From: Herbidospora solisilvae
GTDB taxonomy: Bacteria; Actinomycetota; Actinomycetes; Streptosporangiales; Streptosporangiaceae
Reading direction: 5' to 3'
Length of the DNA stretch: 64,000 nt
NCBI RefSeq assembly: GCF_009901565.1
Contig: NZ_WXEW01000012.1
Location: forward strand, 124,001-188,000
A program made the translations under genes and the position numbers. Position 1 is the first letter of the stretch, and the number at the start of each line of letters is the position of its first letter. The notes beneath the pieces are model-generated. The model was given only the letters and a program-made list of their open reading frames with translations. It ran no database searches and was not told the DNA's origin. Positions 54,022 to 64,000 of this stretch are shown here, piece after piece.

Positions 54022-57000
54022 ATGATCCCGTTGTCGTTCGCGCAACGCCGGCTCTGGTTCATCGCCGAACTGGAGGGAATGAGCGCCACCTACAACAACG
54101 TCATCGCGCTGGAGCTGCGCGGGCCGCTCGACGCGGCGGCCCTCGGCGCCGCGCTGCGTGACGTCATCGGGCGCCACGAGCCGCTCCGCACGATCTTCCC
54201 GACCGTCGACGGTGAGCCCCACCAGCACATCCTCACCCTTGATGAGCTGCGGTGGGAGCTCGACGTACGGGACGTCGACGCGGACGCGACCGACGCGGAG
54301 GTGCGGCGGGCGGGCGAGCACGCGTTCGACCTGTCGGCCGACGTGCCGATCCGGGCGTCGCTCTTACGCCGTTCTCCCGGCGACCATCTGCTGATAATCG
54401 TGGTCCACCACATCGCCACCGACGCCTGGTCGAACCGCCCGCTCGCGCGCGACCTTTCGGCCGCTTATGCGGCTCGTTCGCAAGGCGCGGAACCGGGCTG
54501 GGAACCGCTTCCCGTGCAATACGCGGATTACGCCTTGTGGCAGCGTGAACTACTCGGCGCGGATTCCGATCCGGGCAGCCGCGGCGCGGTTCAGATGGAT
54601 TACTGGCGGCGTACTCTCGCGGGAATTCCCGAGGAACTCCCGCTGCCCGCCGACAAGGTGCGGCCCGCGGCGGCGAGTTATCGCGGGCACCGAGTTCCGT
54701 TCCACGTGCCGGGAGAGGTCCACCGGCGGCTCCTGGACGTGGCGCGGGCCGAGGGCGTGACGCTGTTCATGGTCGCCCAGGCCGCCCTGGCGACGCTGCT
54801 GTCGAAGCTGGGCGCCGGGACCGACATCCCGATCGGCTCCACCATCGCGGGCCGGACCGACGAGGCGCTCGACGACCTGGTCGGCTTCTTCGTGAACACG
54901 CTGGTCATCCGCACCGACCTGGCGGGCGACCCGGACTTCCGCCAGGTGCTGGCCCGCGTGCGGCGGGCCGGGGTCGAGGCGCTGGCCCACCAGGACGTGC
55001 CGTTCGAGCGGCTCGTCGAGGAGCTGGCCCCGGCCCGGTCGCTGGCCCGCAACCCGCTGTTCCAGGTCATGCTCAGCCTGCAGAACACCGCCGAGGGCGT
55101 GCTCGACCTGCCCGGGGTGTTGGTGCGGCCGCTCTCCTCGAACCTGCCGGTCGCCAAGTTCGACCTCGACGTGACGTTGCGCGAGAGCGCCGACGGGCTG
55201 GCCGGTGAGCTCGTCGGCGCGGCCGATCTGTTCGACGAGGAGACCGTGCGGCGGATCGCGGGCTGGTTCGTGCGGGTGCTCGACCAGGTCAGCGCCGCCC
55301 CTGAGGTGCGGCTGCACGCCCTCGACGTGCTCGGCCCCGACGAGCGGCGGCGGATGCTGACCGATTGGAGCACCACCCGCGCGCCGGCGGTGCCCGACTC
55401 GTTCCCCGAGATGTTCGCCGGGCACGTCCGGCGCACCCCCCACGCGGTGGCCGTGGCCTGCGGCGGCGAGCAGGTCTCGTACGCCGACCTGGACGCCCGC
55501 GCCACCCGCGTGGCCGCACTGCTGCGCGCCCGCGGCGTCGGCGCCGAGGACGTGGTCGGGCTCTGCCTGCCCCGCGGCGCGGGGATGATCGCCGCGATCC
55601 TGGGCGTGTGGAAGGCGGGGGCGGCCTACCTGCCCATCGACGGGCAGCTCCCCGCCGACCGGGTCGCGTTCATGCTGGCCGACGGCGGCGTCCGGCTGGT
55701 GCTGGCCGACCGCGCCGAGTTCGGCGACCTGGCCGCCGCCACGCCCGCGCCCGTGGCCTGGCTCGACGACCCCGCCACCCTCGCGCCGCACACCGGCCCC
55801 CACACCGGGCCCGTGGCACAGGAGGCGCCCGACCCGCTCGGGCTGGCCTACGTCATCTACACCTCGGGGTCGACGGGGCGGCCGAAGGGCGTCGCGGTCA
55901 CCCACGGGTCGCTGGCCAACCTGGTGATCGCCCTCCAGCCCGTCTACAGCGCGGCGCCCGGCGTCGGGGTGCTCCAGTTCTCCTCGTTCAGCTTCGACGT
56001 CTCGGTCGAGGAGACGTGCGTCGCGCTGGCGGCCGGCGCGACGCTGCTCGTGGCCACCGCCGAGGAGCGCGCCCAGCCGAGGCTGCTCTCCCGGCTGCCC
56101 GGACTGCGGTCGGCGTTCCTGCTGCCCTCGGTGCTCGGGCTGCTCGACCCCGCCGACCTGCCCGGCCTGCGGACCCTCCAGATGGGTGCGGAACCGGTCG
56201 ACGAGAACGTGGTCCGCGCCTGGGCCGCACCCGGGCGGCGGCTGTTCGACACCTACGGCCCGACCGAGGCCACCGTCACCATGACCGTCGCCGAACTCGA
56301 CCCCGCCCGCCCCGGCCCGGTGCCGATCGGGCGGCCGATCGGCGGTTCCCGCGTGTACGTGCTCGACGAGCGCCTCGACCCGGTCCCTGTCGGCGTGGCC
56401 GGGGAACTCTACGTCGGCGGCGTCTGCGTGGCCCGGGGATACGCCGGGCGGCCCGGCCTGACCGGCGAGCGGTTCGTGGCCTCGCCCTTCGAACCGGGGG
56501 AGCGCGTGTACCGCACCGGCGACCTGGTGCGGTGGACCGCCGACGGGCAGCTCGTGTTCGCGGGCCGGGCCGACGACCAGGTGAAGCTGCGCGGGTTCCG
56601 GGTCGAGCCCGGAGAGGTCGAGGCGGTGCTCCGCGCCCGCGCCGACGTCGCCCAGGCGGCCGTGGTGGTCCGCGAGGACGTGCCCGGCGACCAGCGGCTC
56701 GTCGCCTACGTGGTCGCGGCCGGGCCCGACGCCACCGCGCTGCCCGAGGTGCTGCGCGAGCACGTCGCCGCGCGGCTGCCCGCGTACATGGTGCCGTCGG
56801 CGGTGGTGCCGCTGCCGGAGCTGCCGACGCTCGTCAACGGCAAGCTCGACCGGCGGGCGCTGCCGGTGCCCGAATACCCGGCCGGGCCGGGCCGGGGGCC
56901 CTCCAGTGTGCAGGAGGAGATCCTCTGCGGCGCGTTCGGCGAGGTGCTCGGCCTCGCCCGCGTGGGCGTCGACGACGACTTCTTCCAGCTCGGCGGGCAC

Positions 57001-60000
57001 TCCCTGCTCGGCGTGCGACTCGTGTCGCGCATCCGGGCGGTGCTGGACGCCGAACTGCCGCTGCGGGTGCTGTTCGAGCGGCCCACCGTCGCCGGGCTGG
57101 CCGCCTGGCTCGCCGGGTCGGGCACCGGGCCCGTGCGGCTGGAGCTGGCGCCGCGGGAGCGCCCCGAACGGCCGCCCCTGTCGTTCGCGCAGCGCCGCCT
57201 GTGGTTCGTCGACCAGGTCGAGGGGCCCAGCCGGACGTACACGCAGGCGGCCTCGCTCCGGCTGACCGGCGACCTCGACGTGCCCGCCCTCGCGGCGGCG
57301 CTGCGCGACGTCATCGGCCGCCACGAGCCGCTGCGCACGGTCTACCGGAGCGCGGACGGCGAGCCCTACCAGCTCGTGCTCGACGCCGACGCGGCCGGAT
57401 GGGAGCTGGAGGTGGCCCACGTGGCCCCCGACCGGCTGACCGAGGCGGTCGCCGAGGCCGCGCGGCACACCTTCGACCTGTCGGCCGAGCCGCCGATCAA
57501 GGCCTTCCTGTTCCAGACCGCCGGCGACGACTACACGCTCGTGCTGGTCCTGCACCACATCGCGGGCGACGGCTGGTCGATGACCCCGCTGGGCCGCGAC
57601 ATCTCGGCCGCGTACGCCGCCCGGACCAGGGGTGAGGCGCCCGGCTGGGCCCCGCTGCCGGTCCAGTACGCCGACTACGCCCTCTGGCAGCGCGACCTGC
57701 TGGGCGATCGGGACGACCCGGACAGCCCGCTGTCGCGGCAGGTCGCCTACTGGCGCGACACCCTGGCCGGGGCGCCCGAGGAGCTGCGGCTGCCGCTCGA
57801 CCACCCCCGGCCCGTCCTGGCCGGGAACCGGGGTCACCGGGTGCCGTTCCGGGTCCCGGCCGACGTCCACGAGCGGGTGGCCGGGCTGGCGCGGGCCGAG
57901 GGCGTCACGCCGTTCATGATCCTTCAGGCCGCGCTCGCGGTGCTGCTGTCGCGGCTCGGCGCGGGCGCCGACGTCCCGATCGGCGCCCCCGTCGGCGGCC
58001 GGACCGACGAGGCGCTCGACGACCTGGTCGGCACCTTCGTGAACACGCTGGTGATCCGCACCGACCTCTCCGGCGACCCCGCCTTCAGGCAACTGCTGAC
58101 CCAGGTCAGGGAGGCCACCCTCGGCGCGCTGGCCCACCAGGACGTGCCCTTCGAGCGGCTGGTCGAGGAGCTGGCCGTGACGCGGTCACTGAGCCGCCAC
58201 CCGCTGTTCCAGACGATGCTCACGATGCAGAACGTCGAGCGGGCCGGGCTGACCCTGCCTGGCGTGCACGTCGGCGAGGGCACGGCGGCCTCCGGCGGCG
58301 AGGTCTTCTCGGCGGCCCGCTACGACCTGCACGTCATGGTGGAGGACACCTTCGACGACCGCGGCCGGCCCGCGGGGCTGCGCGGTTACGTGAACCTGTC
58401 GGCCGACCTGTTCGAGGCCTCGACCGCCGTGAAGGTCGCCGCCCGCTTCACCCGGGTGCTGGAGCAGGTGACCGCCGCGCCCGACGTGCGGCTGCACGCC
58501 GTGGACGTGCTCGACGCCGAGGAGCGCGAACGCGTCCTGGCCGGGTGGAACGACACCGCGACCGCCGCCGAGGCCGCCGACCTGCTCGAACTGTTCGCCG
58601 GGCAGGTCGCGCGGACCCCCGGTGCGGTCGCGCTCGTCGCCGGGGGGACGCGGCTGACGTACGCGGAACTGGACGACGTCGCGTCCCGGATCGCCGCGCG
58701 CCTGCGCGAGCTGGGCGTGGGCGCGGAGTCGGTCGTCGGCCTGTGCCTGCCGCCGGGTGCGCCGACGATCGCCGCGATCCTCGGCGTGTGGCGGGCGGGG
58801 GCGGCGTACCTGCCGATCGACGCGCGGCTCCCGGCCGAACGGATCGCGTTCATGCTGGCCGACAGCCGTGCCGGGCTCCTGCTGGCCTCCCGCGACGACC
58901 CGGCCCCCGGGCCGCTGGGAGTGCCGGTGGTCTGGGTCGAGGACGCCCTGACGACGTCCCCCGCCGCCGTGTCCGCGCCGGTCGGTCCGGCCGGTTTGGC
59001 GTACGTCATGTACACCTCGGGCTCCACCGGGACGCCCAAGGGCGTCGCGGTGACCCGGGGGTCGCTGGCCAACTACGTGGCCTCGGTGTCGGGACGGTTC
59101 GGCTGGGCGGCGCCCGGAGACCGCTACGCGCTGCTCCAGCCGCAGGTCACCGACCTGGGCAACACGGTGCTGTTCACGAGCCTCGCGACGGGCGGGGAAC
59201 TGCACGTCCTGGCCGCCGACGCGGTCACCGACCCGGCCGCCGTCGCCGCCTACCTGCGCGACCACCGGATCGACCACGTCAAGGGCGTGCCGTCGCACCT
59301 GGCGGCGCTGTCGGCGGGCGGCGGGAGCGCGGCCGTGCTCCCGGCCCGGTCGCTCGTGCTCGGGGGCGAGGCGGCCGACCCGGGCTGGGTGGCCGCGCTC
59401 CTCGCCGAGGCCGGGGACCGCCGCGTGTTCAACCACTACGGCCCGACCGAGACCACAATCGGCGTCGCCACCGCCGAACTCGGGGGGACCGGGACGCCGC
59501 CGATCGGCACGCCGATCGCCAACACCCGCCTGTTCGTGCTCGACGACGGCCTGTCGCCGGTCCCGGTCGGCGTCTCCGGCGAGCTGTACGCCGCCGGCGC
59601 CCCCCTGGCCCGCGGCTACGTCGGCCGCCCCGGCCTGACCGGCGAACGGTTCGTCGCCTGCCCGTTCGGGTCGGGCGAGCGCATGTACCGCACCGGCGAC
59701 CTGGCCCGATGGACCCCCGACGGCCGGCTCGTGTTCGCGGGCCGGGCCGACCACCAGGTGAAGATCCGCGGCTTCCGGGTCGAGCCCGGCGAGGTGGAGG
59801 CCGTCCTGCTGAGCCATCCCGACGTCACCCAGGCGGCGGTGCTCGCCCGCGGCGACCGGCTCGTCGCCTACGTGGTCGGCGTGGCCGACGGGCTGAAGGA
59901 GTTCGCCGCCGGGCGGCTGCCCGAATACATGGTTCCGTCGGCGTTCCTGACGCTGCCCGCGCTGCCGCTGACCTCCAACGGCAAGCTCGACCGGGCCGCG

Positions 60001-63000
60001 CTGCCCGACCCGGACGCCACCGTCGCGGTCACCCGCGTCCCGGCCACTCAGGCCGAGGCCGCCCTGTGCGAGGTGTTCGCCCAGGTCCTCGGCCGTGACG
60101 CGGTCGGGCCGGACGAGGACTTCTTCGACCTGGGCGGCCACTCGCTGCTGGCCATCCGGCTGCTGTCGCGCATCCGGGCCCGGCTCGGCGCCGACGTCAA
60201 GATCCGCACGCTCTTCGAGACGCCGACGGCGGCGGGGCTGGCGGCCCGGCTGACCCGGGCCGACCGGGTCAGGCCGCCGCTGACGGCCGGGCCGCGCCCC
60301 GGACGGCCGCCGCTCTCCTCCGCGCAGCGGCGGTTGTGGTTCCTCGACCGGCTGGAGGGGCCGAGCGCGACGTACCACATCTCGCTGGCGATCCGGCTGG
60401 CGGGCGACCTCGACGTGGCCGCGCTCGACGCGGCCCTGCGCGACGTGATCGCCCGGCACGAGCCTTTGCGCACCGTCTACCCCTCGGTCGACGGCGAGCC
60501 GTACCAGCGGATCCTCGGCCAGGACGAGATCGACTGGTCGCTCCTTCGGGGGGAGCCCGCGGACGTGGCCTTCGACCTGGGGACCGAGGTGCCGGTCCGG
60601 GCCTGGTTGTACCCCGACGGCGACGCCCACGTGCTGGTGCTGGTGATCCACCACATCGCCACCGACGGCTGGTCGCACACGCCGCTGAGCCGCGACCTGT
60701 CCGCCGCCTACACGGCCCGGCTCGCGGGCCGCGCGCCCGAGTGGGCGCCGCTGCCGGTCCAGTACGCCGACTACGCCCTCTGGCAACGCGACGTGTTCGC
60801 CGAGGAGGCCCAGATCGCCTACTGGCGGGAGGCGCTGGCCGGGATCCCGGAGGAGCTGCCCCTGCCCGCCGACCGCCCTCGCCCGCCCGTCGCCGGGCAC
60901 ACCGGATACGGCGTGCCGCTGCACGTGCCCGAGCACGTCCACGAGCGGATCGCCGACCTCGCCAGGGCCGAGGGCGCGACCGTCTTCATGGTCCTGCAGG
61001 CGGCGCTGGCGGTGACGCTGTCGCGGCTCGGTGCGGGCACCGACGTGCCGATCGGGTCGGCCGTCGCGGGCCGTGCCGACGAGGCGCTCGACGACCTGGT
61101 CGGCTTCTTCGTGAACACGCTGGTGATCCGGGCCGACCTGGCGGGCGACCCGGACTTCCGGCGGGTGCTCGCCCGCGTGAAGGAGGCGAGCCTGGGGGCG
61201 CTGGCCAACCAGGACGTGCCGTTCGAACGGCTCGTGGAGGAGCTGGCGCCCGAACGCTCGCTCGCCCGCCACCCGCTGTTCCAGGTGATGCTGACGCTGC
61301 GCAACACCGGGACCGCCGCCCTGGACCTGCCCGGCGTCACCGCCGAGCCGCTGCCCGCCGGGCCGCCCTCGGCCCGCTTCGACCTGGAGATCCACCTCAG
61401 GGAGACCGCCGACGGGCTCCGGGGCACCCTCGACGTGGCGCTCGACCTGTTCGACCCGGCCACCGCCCACACCCTGGCCGAGCGCTGGACCCGGGTGCTC
61501 GACCAGGTCACCGCCGATCCGGACGTCCGGCTCCACGACGTGCGCGTGCTCAGTGAGGGGGAGCTGGCCCAGGTCGTCACCGGCTGGAACGACACGGCCG
61601 AGGAGATGCCGCCCCTCCTGCTGCACGAGCTGTTCGAGGCCCAGGCCCGCCGCACTCCCGACGCGGTCGCCGTCGTCTTCGAGGGCGCGGAGGTCACCTA
61701 CGCCGACCTCGACACCCGCGCGGAACGGCTGGCCCGGCACCTGGCCGCGCGGGGCGCCGGCCCCGACACGGTCGTCGCGGTCGTGCTCGACCGGGGGATC
61801 GAGCTCATCGTCGCCCTCTGGGCCGTGCTCAAGGCCGGGGCCGCCTATCTCCCGGTCGACCCCGGCAACCCGGCCGACCGGATCGCGCTGCTGCTCGCCG
61901 ACGCGGCGCCGGTCGTCGTGCTGGACGACCCGGCCGAGGTCGCCCGGCTCGCCACGACCGACGGCGGCGTGGCCCCGCGCCGGGCCGCCGCCGACTCCGC
62001 CGCCTACCTGATCTACACCTCCGGATCCACGGGACGGCCCAAGGGTGTCGTCGTCTCCCACCGGAGCATCGTCAACCGGCTGGAGTGGATGCGCCGCCAC
62101 TTCGGCATCGGGCCGGACGACCGGGTCGCCCAGAAGACGCCGACGGTGTTCGACGTCTCGGTGTGGGAGCTGTTCTGCCCGCTCGTCGCGGGCGCGACGC
62201 TGGTGGTGGCCCGTCCCGGCGGGCACCGCGACCCCGCCTACCTCGCCGGGCTGGTGCGCGAGGCCGGTGTCACGATCGCCCACTTCGTGCCGTCGATGCT
62301 GGACGCCTTCCTGCTCGACCCCGCGGCCGCCGGGCTCACCGGGCTGCGGCTCGTGGTCAGCAGCGGTGAGGCGCTGCCGCTGGCGACCCAGAACCGCTTC
62401 ACCGCCGTGCTCCCCGGCGCGGAGCTGCACAACCTCTACGGCCCGACCGAGGCCGCCGTCGACGTCTCGGCCTGGCGCTGCGACCCCGCCCAGACCGAGG
62501 GCCCGGTGCCGATCGGCGCGCCCGTCGCCAACACCCGCCTCTACGTGCTGGACGACCGGCTCGCCCCGGTGCCCCCCGGCGTCACCGGGGAGCTCTACCT
62601 GGCCGGGGTGCAGCTCGCCCGCGGCTACGCGGGCCGCCCCGCGCTCACCTCCGAACGTTTCGTCGCCTCGCCCTTCCAGACCGGCGAGCGCATGTACCGT
62701 ACCGGCGACCTGGCCCGATGGACCGCCGACGGGCAGGTCCTGTACGGCGGCCGGGTCGACGACCAGGTGAAGATCCGCGGTTTCCGGATCGAGCCCGCCG
62801 AGGTCGAGGCGGTCCTGTCCGGGCACGACGGCGTCGGCCAGGTCGCGGTGGTCGCCCGTGACGACCGGCTCGTCGCCTACGTCGTCGGCCGCGCCGACGG
62901 CCTCCACGAGTACGCCGCCGCCCGCCTGCCCGAGTACATGGTCCCGGCGGCGTTCGTCACGCTCGACGCGCTGCCGCTGAACCCGAACGGCAAGCTCGAC

Positions 63001-64000
63001 CGCCGCGCGCTGCCCGACCCGGTCTACCGGACGGGGACGGGGCGGGCGCCCCAGAACGTCCGGGAAGAGCTGCTGTGCGAGGTGTTCGGGCAGGTCCTCG
63101 GCCTGGAGTCGGTCGGCGTCGACGACGACTTCTTCCGGCTCGGCGGCCACTCGCTGCTGGCCGTCCGGCTGGTGGAGCGGCTGCGGGCACGCGGGCTGCC
63201 GGTGCCGGTGCGGGCGCTGTTCGAGTCGCCCACCCCCGCCGGGCTCGCCCGCGCGGCCGGCGTCACGGCCCCGGAGGCGCCGGCGAACCTGATCCCCGCC
63301 GACGCGCGTGAGATCACCCCGGACATGGTGCCGCTCGCCGCCCTGACCGAGGAGGAGATCGCGACCGTCGTCGCGTCGGTCGACGGCGGCGCCGCCAATG
63401 TGGCCGACGTCTATCCGCTGACCCCGCTCCAGCAGGGCATGCTCTTCCACCACCTGCTGGCCGGCGACGGCGCGGACGTCTACGTGACCGCGCGGGTGCT
63501 GGAGTTCGCGTCGCGGGACCTGCTCGACGCCGTCGTCTCGACGATCCAGCGGGTCGTCGACCGGCACGACATCTACCGCACCGCGATCGTCTGGCGCGGC
63601 CTGCGGGAACCCGTGCAGGTGGTGTGGCGGCACGCCGTCATGCCGGTGACCGCGCACGTGCTCGACGGCGACCCCGCCGACGGGCTCCTGGCGGCGGCGG
63701 GCCCGGCCATGAACCTGGCGCGGGCGCCCCTGATGGATCTGCACATCGCCGAGGGGACCGGCGGCCGCTGGTTCGGGCTGCTCCGGATGCACCACATGGT
63801 CTCCGACCGCCACGGCATGAACGTGCTGGTCGACGAGCTGCGCACGCTCCTGTCGGGCGAGCCCGCCGACCTGGCGCCGGTCGCGCCGTTCCGCAACTTC
63901 GTCGCGCGCACCCTCGACCCGGCCGGCCACGAGGACTTCTTCGCCGGCCTGCTCGGCGACGTGACCGAGCCGACCGCGCCCTACGGGCTGCTCGACGTGC
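54022..64000 (+). CDS. Nonribosomal peptide synthetase 2 (partial): C-A-T / C-A-T / C-A-T / C...; runs off the right edge
   Basis: At least 3326 residues are visible with no stop. C1 (1-440) has HHIATDA at 129-135 (Ala for the usual Gly). A1 (about 460-950) has the code DVEFQGTVTK, which I cannot assign; T1 is near 984. C2 starts near 1051 (HHIAGDG at 1178). A2 (about 1520-2000) reads DLTKVGHIGK, Asp; T2 is near 2032. C3 starts near 2096 (HHIATDG at 2210). A3 (about 2532-3000) reads DVWHVSLVDK, Ser; T3 is near 3034. C4 (from about 3115) is of the atypical kind seen in NRPS1, with HHMVSDR at 3257-3263. No epimerase domain is present. ATG 54022 follows AAGGAG. It probably takes the chain from NRPS1. 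The first 700 bases are lower in GC and differ in codon use from the rest. Confidence 0.95.
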   Translation, partial: MIPLSFAQRRLWFIAELEGMSATYNNVIALELRGPLDAAALGAALRDVIGRHEPLRTIFPTVDGEPHQHILTLDELRWELDVRDVDADATDAEVRRAGEHAFDLSADVPIRASLLRRSPGDHLLIIVVHHIATDAWSNRPLARDLSAAYAARSQGAEPGWEPLPVQYADYALWQRELLGADSDPGSRGAVQMDYWRRTLAGIPEELPLPADKVRPAAASYRGHRVPFHVPGEVHRRLLDVARAEGVTLFMVAQAALATLLSKLGAGTDIPIGSTIAGRTDEALDDLVGFFVNTLVIRTDLAGDPDFRQVLARVRRAGVEALAHQDVPFERLVEELAPARSLARNPLFQVMLSLQNTAEGVLDLPGVLVRPLSSNLPVAKFDLDVTLRESADGLAGELVGAADLFDEETVRRIAGWFVRVLDQVSAAPEVRLHALDVLGPDERRRMLTDWSTTRAPAVPDSFPEMFAGHVRRTPHAVAVACGGEQVSYADLDARATRVAALLRARGVGAEDVVGLCLPRGAGMIAAILGVWKAGAAYLPIDGQLPADRVAFMLADGGVRLVLADRAEFGDLAAATPAPVAWLDDPATLAPHTGPHTGPVAQEAPDPLGLAYVIYTSGSTGRPKGVAVTHGSLANLVIALQPVYSAAPGVGVLQFSSFSFDVSVEETCVALAAGATLLVATAEERAQPRLLSRLPGLRSAFLLPSVLGLLDPADLPGLRTLQMGAEPVDENVVRAWAAPGRRLFDTYGPTEATVTMTVAELDPARPGPVPIGRPIGGSRVYVLDERLDPVPVGVAGELYVGGVCVARGYAGRPGLTGERFVASPFEPGERVYRTGDLVRWTADGQLVFAGRADDQVKLRGFRVEPGEVEAVLRARADVAQAAVVVREDVPGDQRLVAYVVAAGPDATALPEVLREHVAARLPAYMVPSAVVPLPELPTLVNGKLDRRALPVPEYPAGPGRGPSSVQEEILCGAFGEVLGLARVGVDDDFFQLGGHSLLGVRLVSRIRAVLDAELPLRVLFERPTVAGLAAWLAGSGTGPVRLELAPRERPERPPLSFAQRRLWFVDQVEGPSRTYTQAASLRLTGDLDVPALAAALRDVIGRHEPLRTVYRSADGEPYQLVLDADAAGWELEVAHVAPDRLTEAVAEAARHTFDLSAEPPIKAFLFQTAGDDYTLVLVLHHIAGDGWSMTPLGRDISAAYAARTRGEAPGWAPLPVQYADYALWQRDLLGDRDDPDSPLSRQVAYWRDTLAGAPEELRLPLDHPRPVLAGNRGHRVPFRVPADVHERVAGLARAEGVTPFMILQAALAVLLSRLGAGADVPIGAPVGGRTDEALDDLVGTFVNTLVIRTDLSGDPAFRQLLTQVREATLGALAHQDVPFERLVEELAVTRSLSRHPLFQTMLTMQNVERAGLTLPGVHVGEGTAASGGEVFSAARYDLHVMVEDTFDDRGRPAGLRGYVNLSADLFEASTAVKVAARFTRVLEQVTAAPDVRLHAVDVLDAEERERVLAGWNDTATAAEAADLLELFAGQVARTPGAVALVAGGTRLTYAELDDVASRIAARLRELGVGAESVVGLCLPPGAPTIAAILGVWRAGAAYLPIDARLPAERIAFMLADSRAGLLLASRDDPAPGPLGVPVVWVEDALTTSPAAVSAPVGPAGLAYVMYTSGSTGTPKGVAVTRGSLANYVASVSGRFGWAAPGDRYALLQPQVTDLGNTVLFTSLATGGELHVLAADAVTDPAAVAAYLRDHRIDHVKGVPSHLAALSAGGGSAAVLPARSLVLGGEAADPGWVAALLAEAGDRRVFNHYGPTETTIGVATAELGGTGTPPIGTPIANTRLFVLDDGLSPVPVGVSGELYAAGAPLARGYVGRPGLTGERFVACPFGSGERMYRTGDLARWTPDGRLVFAGRADHQVKIRGFRVEPGEVEAVLLSHPDVTQAAVLARGDRLVAYVVGVADGLKEFAAGRLPEYMVPSAFLTLPALPLTSNGKLDRAALPDPDATVAVTRVPATQAEAALCEVFAQVLGRDAVGPDEDFFDLGGHSLLAIRLLSRIRARLGADVKIRTLFETPTAAGLAARLTRADRVRPPLTAGPRPGRPPLSSAQRRLWFLDRLEGPSATYHISLAIRLAGDLDVAALDAALRDVIARHEPLRTVYPSVDGEPYQRILGQDEIDWSLLRGEPADVAFDLGTEVPVRAWLYPDGDAHVLVLVIHHIATDGWSHTPLSRDLSAAYTARLAGRAPEWAPLPVQYADYALWQRDVFAEEAQIAYWREALAGIPEELPLPADRPRPPVAGHTGYGVPLHVPEHVHERIADLARAEGATVFMVLQAALAVTLSRLGAGTDVPIGSAVAGRADEALDDLVGFFVNTLVIRADLAGDPDFRRVLARVKEASLGALANQDVPFERLVEELAPERSLARHPLFQVMLTLRNTGTAALDLPGVTAEPLPAGPPSARFDLEIHLRETADGLRGTLDVALDLFDPATAHTLAERWTRVLDQVTADPDVRLHDVRVLSEGELAQVVTGWNDTAEEMPPLLLHELFEAQARRTPDAVAVVFEGAEVTYADLDTRAERLARHLAARGAGPDTVVAVVLDRGIELIVALWAVLKAGAAYLPVDPGNPADRIALLLADAAPVVVLDDPAEVARLATTDGGVAPRRAAADSAAYLIYTSGSTGRPKGVVVSHRSIVNRLEWMRRHFGIGPDDRVAQKTPTVFDVSVWELFCPLVAGATLVVARPGGHRDPAYLAGLVREAGVTIAHFVPSMLDAFLLDPAAAGLTGLRLVVSSGEALPLATQNRFTAVLPGAELHNLYGPTEAAVDVSAWRCDPAQTEGPVPIGAPVANTRLYVLDDRLAPVPPGVTGELYLAGVQLARGYAGRPALTSERFVASPFQTGERMYRTGDLARWTADGQVLYGGRVDDQVKIRGFRIEPAEVEAVLSGHDGVGQVAVVARDDRLVAYVVGRADGLHEYAAARLPEYMVPAAFVTLDALPLNPNGKLDRRALPDPVYRTGTGRAPQNVREELLCEVFGQVLGLESVGVDDDFFRLGGHSLLAVRLVERLRARGLPVPVRALFESPTPAGLARAAGVTAPEAPANLIPADAREITPDMVPLAALTEEEIATVVASVDGGAANVADVYPLTPLQQGMLFHHLLAGDGADVYVTARVLEFASRDLLDAVVSTIQRVVDRHDIYRTAIVWRGLREPVQVVWRHAVMPVTAHVLDGDPADGLLAAAGPAMNLARAPLMDLHIAEGTGGRWFGLLRMHHMVSDRHGMNVLVDELRTLLSGEPADLAPVAPFRNFVARTLDPAGHEDFFAGLLGDVTEPTAPYGLLDV

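Overview
The window is high-GC DNA with the codon use and gene content of a filamentous actinomycete. ROK-controlled sugar uptake, secreted carbohydrate-binding enzymes, StrR-type regulators and very large NRPS genes fit a Streptomyces- or Nonomuraea-like organism; the genus is an inference. No RNA genes, insertion sequences or CRISPR arrays were seen.

Left part (1-18 kb) is mostly ordinary genome. It holds the 3' end of a secreted sugar-dehydrogenase-like protein with PKD, CBM6-like and two discoidin domains. An operon follows for an L-fuconate-type dehydratase, a sugar ABC importer (lipoprotein, double ATPase, permease) and a ROK repressor. Next come a NarL/DesK-type two-component pair, a small membrane protein, a kinase-like protein, a decayed 500-bp stretch, malic enzyme with class II fumarase, a cold-shock protein and small VOC, monooxygenase-like and lipoprotein genes. 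A CBM2-pectate lyase (17906-19054) ends this part.

From about 19.1 kb to the right edge lies a nonribosomal peptide gene cluster that continues beyond the window. It opens with two StrR-family (ParB-like) regulators around a 626-bp intergenic region and an OmpR-type two-component system. 4-Hydroxyphenylglycine (Hpg) supply follows: HmaS and a fused Hmo-HpgT protein. Then come an ABC exporter, NRPS1 (three modules), a small lipoprotein, a phenol-type flavin halogenase, a CPA2 antiporter, an AsnO/SyrP-like hydroxylase, MbtH, a CmlA-like di-iron hydroxylase with an alpha/beta hydrolase, a MacA-like/MacB-like efflux set, two StaL-like sulfotransferases, a second ABC efflux pair, and NRPS2 (three modules plus the start of a fourth, open at the right edge).

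Adenylation-pocket residues read by eye predict Phe-like, Asp, Asp (NRPS1), then unassigned X, Asp, Ser (NRPS2). Together with the tailoring genes this suggests an acidic, Asp-rich, beta-hydroxylated, chlorinated and possibly sulfated peptide with Hpg added by modules outside the window. The Asp-X-Asp-Ser run resembles the Asp-X-Asp-Gly motif of calcium-dependent antibiotics but is not identical.

Two unlisted DNA signals tie the cluster together. A 29-bp inverted repeat, GTTCAAC-N15-GTTGAAC, stands before hmaS (imperfect), between the exporter and NRPS1, between MbtH and the CmlA-like gene, and before NRPS2. Its geometry equals the known StrR site. A second 29-bp block, ATAAGG-N4-GGTTAACG-N4-CGGTCAC, stands before the small lipoprotein, the MacA-like gene and the second ABC pair, which suggests a separate export or self-protection regulon.
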